A DNA stretch of 9,092 nt, from the NCBI GenBank assembly GCA_017476085.1, contig JAFVEJ010000065.1, positions 1-9,092 on the forward strand, given 5' to 3'. A program made the translations under genes and the position numbers. This stretch comes from Alphaproteobacteria bacterium (GTDB taxonomy: Bacteria; Pseudomonadota; Alphaproteobacteria; RF32; CAG-977). Under the pieces are notes generated by a model. The model was not told the DNA's origin and made no database searches. It worked only from the letters and a program-made list of their open reading frames with translations. Shown one piece after another: positions 6,193 through 9,092 of this stretch (the first letter of the stretch is position 1; the number at the start of each line of letters is the position of its first letter).

Positions 6193-7488
6193 ATGAAAAA
6201 ATACTTTACAATCTTGCTTTTTTTGTGCTGCGCCATTCCTTTGACAGTCTATGCCGCAGAAGTCTTAAATACAAAAAACAGCTTTCAACTGGCGAGAGCC
6301 GTTAAATTGGGGCGAGGCCAAACAAATCCTGCATTCCTTGGGTCTGACTTTGTTCCGCCCGAACATTATTTCGTGCAGCAATGTGCGGATCATTGTTCTT
6401 CCTGCAACCAGGAAAACGGCGTTTGTTCCGGGTGTGACAGCGGATATAAGCTGGTAAGCAATAAATGTATCCCGATCGCGTGTTCTCCGGGAAATTACTT
6501 TAACGGGTCGGCATGCTCAAGCTGTCCGGCGGGACAATACTCTGCCGGCGGTTCCGTAACTTCCTGCACGGCTTGCCCGGCCGGAACATATGCTTCGGGA
6601 ACAGGAAACGCGTCTTGTAATACCTGCTCTGCAGGAACATACTCTGCCGCCGGAGCTGCCGTATGTACAAATTGTCCGACGGGATGCACCACCTGTACGG
6701 GAGCGAATGCATGCACAACCTGCGCTTCCGGTTATCATATTAAAAACGGGGTATGCGTCGGAAACTGCGTCGGTGTAACCTGCGTCAGCGGAGCAAACCC
6801 GGTTTCCGGCGACAAAAACTGCTGCTGCGTTGCGGGAACCATAGCTAACTGCGCGACCCAAAACGGCACCACATGCACAAAATGCAACGGCGGATATTAC
6901 TTGAGCGGGAACAGCTGCGTATCATGTCCGTCCAATGCGACATGCACGGGAACCGCCTCATTTACCTGCAACAGCGGGTATTATAAGAGCGGAAACGGCT
7001 GTGTGGCATGCCCGGCAAATTCGACCTGCACAAGTTCAACCTCGTTCACCTGCAACAGCGGATATTATAAGAACGGTTCCGTATGCTCCAGCTGCTCTTC
7101 CGCGATAGAAGGCTGTTCAGCATGCACTTCGGCGACAAACTGCACGGCATGTTCCGGAACGTTTTATCATCTCAGCAACGGGGCTTGTATCCATGATTGT
7201 GACTATTGGAGTATTGCTTACAACTCCTGCAGCCAAGGATACAGAAAACCCAAATCCGGCGGCAGCTGTGAAAAATGCCCTGCCAACACGCAATGCGGTA
7301 CCTGTCCGAGCGGATGTTCGGGATCTTCCGCCGGAACCTGTTCTTCGGATAATATATCATGTATTATGTGCCACAACATTATAGAACAAGAATGCCGTTG
7401 CCCCTCCGGATACAAACCTACTCTGGACGGAACATCGTGCGTCAGCACCAGCGGCACAGGCTGGCCGCAGGCTTGTACTTACATATAA
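6193..7488 (+). CDS. Secreted Cys-rich modular repeat protein, cassette gene B, copy 1
   Basis: The 431-residue product has a Sec signal peptide (MKK, then FTILLFLCCAIPLTV, cleavage near YAA at 20-22). A Cys-free segment at about 23-63 contains LGRGQTNPAFLGSDFVPPE. The rest is Cys-rich, with about 57 cysteines in roughly 409 mature residues. Modules in order are: a CxxC-type unit (64-92); three ephrin-receptor/GCC2_GCC3-like repeats CPAGxYSxxG (111-160); CPTGCTTCTGANACTTC (161-177); a CCC unit (197-212); two tandem 28-residue units with SFTCNSGYYK (245-300); and CSSAIEGCSACTSATNC (301-317). A unique C-terminal part follows, with CEKCPANTQCGTC near 359-371. The pattern recalls eukaryotic EGF/furin-like and Giardia VSP-type proteins; bacterial homologues of such repeats exist, but function is unknown. 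No C-terminal anchor, sortase motif or barrel is visible. AAGGAGG directly follows the stop codon of gene A and lies 5 nt before this ATG. A surface or secreted structural role is inferred. Confidence 0.85.
   Translation: MKKYFTILLFLCCAIPLTVYAAEVLNTKNSFQLARAVKLGRGQTNPAFLGSDFVPPEHYFVQQCADHCSSCNQENGVCSGCDSGYKLVSNKCIPIACSPGNYFNGSACSSCPAGQYSAGGSVTSCTACPAGTYASGTGNASCNTCSAGTYSAAGAAVCTNCPTGCTTCTGANACTTCASGYHIKNGVCVGNCVGVTCVSGANPVSGDKNCCCVAGTIANCATQNGTTCTKCNGGYYLSGNSCVSCPSNATCTGTASFTCNSGYYKSGNGCVACPANSTCTSSTSFTCNSGYYKNGSVCSSCSSAIEGCSACTSATNCTACSGTFYHLSNGACIHDCDYWSIAYNSCSQGYRKPKSGGSCEKCPANTQCGTCPSGCSGSSAGTCSSDNISCIMCHNIIEQECRCPSGYKPTLDGTSCVSTSGTGWPQACTYI
6523..6672 (+). repeat. Three tandem 16-17-residue ephrin-receptor-like repeats in B copy 1
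   Basis: Residues 111-127, 128-144 and 145-160 each follow C-[PS]-A-G-x-Y-[SA]-x(2)-G and end in a second cysteine followed by two residues. This matches the GCC2_GCC3/ephrin-receptor-like motif C-x-x-G-x-Y-x(n)-C-x-x-C. The block is absent at the equivalent place in copy 2, where the next module follows the head directly. Confidence 0.75.
6673..7002 (+). repeat. Module block shared with B copy 2 (copy 1 instance)
   Basis: This block runs from CPTGCTTCTGANAC to SGYYKSGNGC (residues 161-270). It recurs at 8674-9009 in the second B gene with high protein and DNA similarity. The shared parts include ASGYHxKNGVC, SGANPVSGDKN-CCC and GYYLSGNxCVSCPSNATC. Upstream and downstream modules differ between the two genes, so this block behaves as a movable unit. 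Confidence 0.75.
6925..7092 (+). repeat. Two adjacent 28-residue repeats in B copy 1
   Basis: Residues 245-272 (CPSNATCTGTASFTCNSGYY and following) and 273-300 (CPANSTCTSSTSFTCNSGYY and following) are direct in-frame repeats of 84 bp each. The stretch encoding FTCNSGYYK is nearly identical in DNA. Copy 2 has only one such unit in its visible part (B2 residues 262-289), which points to repeat gain or loss. Confidence 0.8.
7087..7152 (+). repeat. Short module SSCSSAIxGCSxCTSATNCTxC, copy 1 position
   Basis: This 22-residue module sits late in B copy 1 (residues 299-320) but directly after the N-terminal head in copy 2 (8473-8538, residues 109-130). A further variant, CPSGCSACTSSTNCTAC, appears in copy 2 at residues 290-306. 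The positional difference shows module rearrangement between the paralogues. Confidence 0.75.
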
Positions 7489-7510
7489 CGGCCATCTGTT
7501 ATCTTAACAA

Positions 7511-7543
7511 AAACGGAGAGGATTTTTCCTCTCCGTTTTTTTT
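7511..7543 (+). terminator. Rho-independent terminator after cassette copy 1
   Basis: A perfect stem of at least 12 bp pairs AAACGGAGAGGA (7511-7522) with TCCTCTCCGTTT (7527-7538) around a TTTT loop. It runs into eight Ts (7536-7543). It starts 22 bp after the B stop codon. It makes each cassette its own transcription unit and implies the second copy needs its own promoter. Confidence 0.94.
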
Positions 7544-7679
7544 ATCAACCTTGTTTATAAAACAGAAAATGATCAAATTTATTATTTGCCTGAAACCGTT
7601 TCATAAAACAAAACGATGTATTAAAAAAAATAACGGTTTTTCCATTCATCAAAATTTAATTATCACAATAATCATTATT

Positions 7680-7717
7680 TGTAATAAGATTTAATTATGA
7701 GAGTTTTTATAAGGAGG
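7680..7717 (+). promoter_or_regulatory. Conserved leader of cassette copy 2: -10-like box and strong Shine-Dalgarno
   Basis: TGTAAT (7680-7685) aligns with TATAAT of copy 1. It is followed by TTTAATTAT, then GAGTTTTTAT and AAGGAGG (7711-7717), 5 nt before the ATG at 7723. The rest of the inter-cassette gap (7544-7679) is AT-rich and shows no gene. It does contain a second ATTTAATTAT (7654-7663) exactly 35 bp upstream of the one at 7689-7698, which might be a regulator site. No clear -35 hexamer was found. Confidence 0.55.
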
Positions 7718-7722
7718 ATCTC

Positions 7723-8133
7723 ATGAAAAAGATATTAATACTTTTTGTTGCTCTGCTGCTTTATCCGCAGCAAAGTTTTTCAAAAGCGATATGTCCAATA
7801 GACATTTCGCAGGAAGAGTGCTGTGCATTGAAAGGTGAGCTGACTCTTGCCGTTTGTCAAGCATCATGTTCGGGGATCTGCAAGGAAGGATATTATGCTT
7901 CCTGCTATTCTTGCGACGGGTCCGATACCGGCGACGACAGCCTTTGCTATACAACTAAGCTTAAATGCAATCAGGCCATCACTTTACCGGATGTGCAGTA
8001 CTGCCAAAGAGTCGGCACGAATTACTGCATTTTTTTGAGCAAGGATGATCCTACTCCCACAACATCAGCGACCGTCACCGCCTGTCCCGCGGAGGGAACT
8101 CTTTCCGCAGACAAATGCTGCTGTGAGTATTAA
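7723..8133 (+). CDS. Small secreted 16-cysteine protein, cassette gene A, copy 2
   Basis: This 136-residue paralogue of the protein at 5758-6180 is of unknown function. The signal peptide (MKK, ILILFVALLLYPQQ, cleavage after SFSKA at residue 22) is nearly identical to that of copy 1. All 16 cysteines are kept at matching places (24, 33, 34, 45, 49, 53, 61, 64, 75, 82, 94, 102, 121, 132-134). So are GYYASCY, CDGSD and KCNQAITLP. Differences concentrate between cysteines and in the Pro/Thr linker (about 106-119), which has changed length. The tail reads CPAEGTLSADK, then CCC. Retention of every cysteine alongside divergence elsewhere indicates that both copies are functional rather than one being a relic. 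Gene B copy 2 follows after 15 bp. Confidence 0.85.
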   Translation: MKKILILFVALLLYPQQSFSKAICPIDISQEECCALKGELTLAVCQASCSGICKEGYYASCYSCDGSDTGDDSLCYTTKLKCNQAITLPDVQYCQRVGTNYCIFLSKDDPTPTTSATVTACPAEGTLSADKCCCEY

Positions 8134-8148
8134 TAAAAGGAGGGAGCC

Positions 8149-9092
8149 ATGAAAAAATACTTTACACTTTTGCTTTTTTTGTGCTGCGCCATTCCTTTGA
8201 CAGTCTATGCCGCAGAAGTCTTAAATACAAAAAACAGCTTTCAACTGGCGAAAGCCGTTAAACTGGGACGAGGCCAAACAAACCCCGCATTCCTTGGATC
8301 TGATTTTGTTCCGCCCGAAACTCATTTTGTGCAGCAATGTGCGGATCATTGTTCTTCCTGCAATCAGGAAAACGGCGTTTGTTCCGGATGTGAGACCGGA
8401 TATACGCTTCAAAACAACAAATGTATCTTAGCATCATGCCCTGCGGGAAAATATCTTAACGGTTCCGAGTGTTCCAGCTGTTCTTCCGCGATATCCGGTT
8501 GTTCAACTTGTACTTCGGCAACCAACTGCACACTTTGCGGCTCCAGCTATTTTCTCAGCAACGGCAACTGCGTGACATGCCCGAGCGGTTATACCTGCAA
8601 CGGAAAGGATGCCGTCTGCACTCGCACTTGTTCAGCGGGACAATATCTCACTTCTTCGTGCACCTGTACAGCTTGTCCGACGGGATGCACTTCCTGTACG
8701 GGGGCGAACGAATGCTCTGCCTGCGCTTCCGGTTATCATCTTAAAAACGGAGTCTGCGTTGCCAACTGCACAGGCGTAACCTGCGCCAGCGGAGCAAACC
8801 CGGTTTCCGGCGATAAAAACTGCTGCTGTGTTGCGGAAACACCGACCATCGCCAACTGCGCGACGCAAAGCGGAAGCACCTGCACTAACTGCAACAGCGG
8901 ATATTACCTGAGCGGGAACACCTGCGTATCTTGTCCGTCCAACGCGACATGCATGGGAACGTCCACTTTTACCTGCAGCAGCGGATATTATAAGAACGGT
9001 TCTTCGTGTTCAAAATGTCCTTCGGGCTGTTCGGCATGCACTTCGTCAACCAACTGCACGGCATGTTCTTCCGGTACGCTCGTTGACGGGGC
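8149..9092 (+). CDS. Secreted Cys-rich modular repeat protein, cassette gene B, copy 2 (3' end outside window)
   Basis: The frame from ATG 8149 is open to the window edge, giving 314 codons without a stop. AAGGAGG at 8137-8143 lies 5 nt before the ATG. The signal peptide and Cys-free head (residues 1-63) differ from B copy 1 at only four positions. From residue 64 the protein is Cys-rich. After the first CxxC unit it goes straight into CSSAISGCSTCTSATNC (111-127), then a unit not seen in copy 1 (CPSGYTCNGKDAVCTRTC, 144-161). The shared block CPTGCTSCTGANEC to GYYKNGSSC (176-287) follows, including CCC at 225-227. The last visible unit is CPSGCSACTSSTNCTAC. The three ephrin-like repeats of copy 1 are missing from this position. 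The incomplete end reflects the window limit; no frameshift is seen. The role is inferred to be the same as copy 1 with a different module composition. Confidence 0.85.
   Translation, partial: MKKYFTLLLFLCCAIPLTVYAAEVLNTKNSFQLAKAVKLGRGQTNPAFLGSDFVPPETHFVQQCADHCSSCNQENGVCSGCETGYTLQNNKCILASCPAGKYLNGSECSSCSSAISGCSTCTSATNCTLCGSSYFLSNGNCVTCPSGYTCNGKDAVCTRTCSAGQYLTSSCTCTACPTGCTSCTGANECSACASGYHLKNGVCVANCTGVTCASGANPVSGDKNCCCVAETPTIANCATQSGSTCTNCNSGYYLSGNTCVSCPSNATCMGTSTFTCSSGYYKNGSSCSKCPSGCSACTSSTNCTACSSGTLVDG
8473..8538 (+). repeat. Short module SSCSSAIxGCSxCTSATNCTxC, copy 2 position
   Basis: This is the counterpart of 7087-7152. Here it directly follows the conserved head of the B protein, whereas in copy 1 it lies some 190 residues further downstream. 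Confidence 0.75.
8674..9009 (+). repeat. Module block shared with B copy 1 (copy 2 instance)
   Basis: This is the counterpart of 6673-7002. It is two residues longer because of an insertion after the CCC unit (VAETPTIANC against VAGTIANC). It ends with SGYYKNGSSC, which resembles the second rather than the first SGYYK unit of copy 1. That fits loss or gain of one 28-residue unit. Confidence 0.75.

Larger units (their letters stand above)
5712..9092 (+). repeat. Tandem duplication of a leader-A-B cassette
   Basis: Unit 1 spans about 5712-7543 and unit 2 starts at about 7680 and runs off the window. Order, strand, leader, Shine-Dalgarno sequences and short A-B gap (12 and 15 bp) are all repeated. 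Similarity is highest in the leader, in the signal-peptide regions and in the B head. One B-head stretch of about 82 bp is identical (6214-6295 against 8170-8251). The upstream AT-rich spacers are of almost equal length (235 and 234 bp between genes) but not similar in sequence outside the leader. Confidence 0.85.

Noticed and set aside
6495..6861. Long open frames on the minus strand across the B gene, three of them overlapping
   Set aside because: They lie opposite the Cys-rich coding repeats, where the composition leaves few antisense stops. None has a ribosome site or recognisable protein, and the plus-strand gene has a signal peptide and conserved modules.
6523..7092. Regular short repeats that might suggest a CRISPR array or a non-coding satellite
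   Set aside because: Repeat units are multiples of three, keep the cysteine codons in frame and sit within one open gene with signal peptide and ribosome site.
7593..7639. Inverted repeat AAACCGTT / AACGGTTT in the inter-cassette spacer
   Set aside because: Only 8 bp with a 31-nt loop and no counterpart before cassette copy 1; weak as an RNA structure or operator.
7359..7694. Plus-strand open frame spanning the end of B copy 1, the terminator and the spacer
   Set aside because: It begins inside B in another frame, crosses a strong terminator and encodes a low-complexity basic tail from AT-rich DNA.
8149..9092. B copy 2 as a pseudogene because it lacks a stop codon
   Set aside because: The frame is continuous and conserved to the final base; the missing stop is due to the window edge.

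Overview
The window reads as a chromosomal segment of an uncultured-type alphaproteobacterium of moderate G+C. The main evidence is the gene order mutS - glnD - murJ, which is typical of Alphaproteobacteria, together with clear family motifs in each of the three proteins. Exported Cys-rich repeat proteins of the kind seen downstream suggest a host- or gut-associated lineage, but that is inference and no taxonomic search was possible.

Bases 1-5577 are a compact, all-plus-strand unit. The 3' end of mutS (DNA mismatch repair) overlaps glnD (nitrogen-status sensor, PII uridylyltransferase) by 4 bp. glnD overlaps murJ (lipid II flippase) by 26 bp. A secreted protein of unknown function, built from three related Cys-containing segments, follows 5 bp after murJ. 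A strong Rho-independent terminator closes the unit. The trpS gene that often follows murJ in Alphaproteobacteria is absent here.

Bases 5578-9092 are the accessory part: a two-gene cassette present twice in tandem. Each copy has an AT-rich leader with a conserved -10-like box and a perfect AAGGAGG Shine-Dalgarno sequence. Next comes a small secreted protein with 16 conserved cysteines ('A', about 136-140 aa). Last, 12-15 bp downstream, comes a long secreted Cys-rich modular protein ('B', 431 aa in copy 1; copy 2 runs off the window after 314 codons). A terminator separates the two copies.

The B proteins share a nearly identical signal peptide and a 41-residue Cys-free N-terminal segment. Their downstream Cys-rich modules are the same kinds in a different order and number. 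This constant-head, shuffled-body design resembles surface-protein diversification. A and B share a CCC motif and appear co-transcribed, so they may be partners in one exported structure. That pairing is the most novel item in the window; its function cannot be read from sequence alone.
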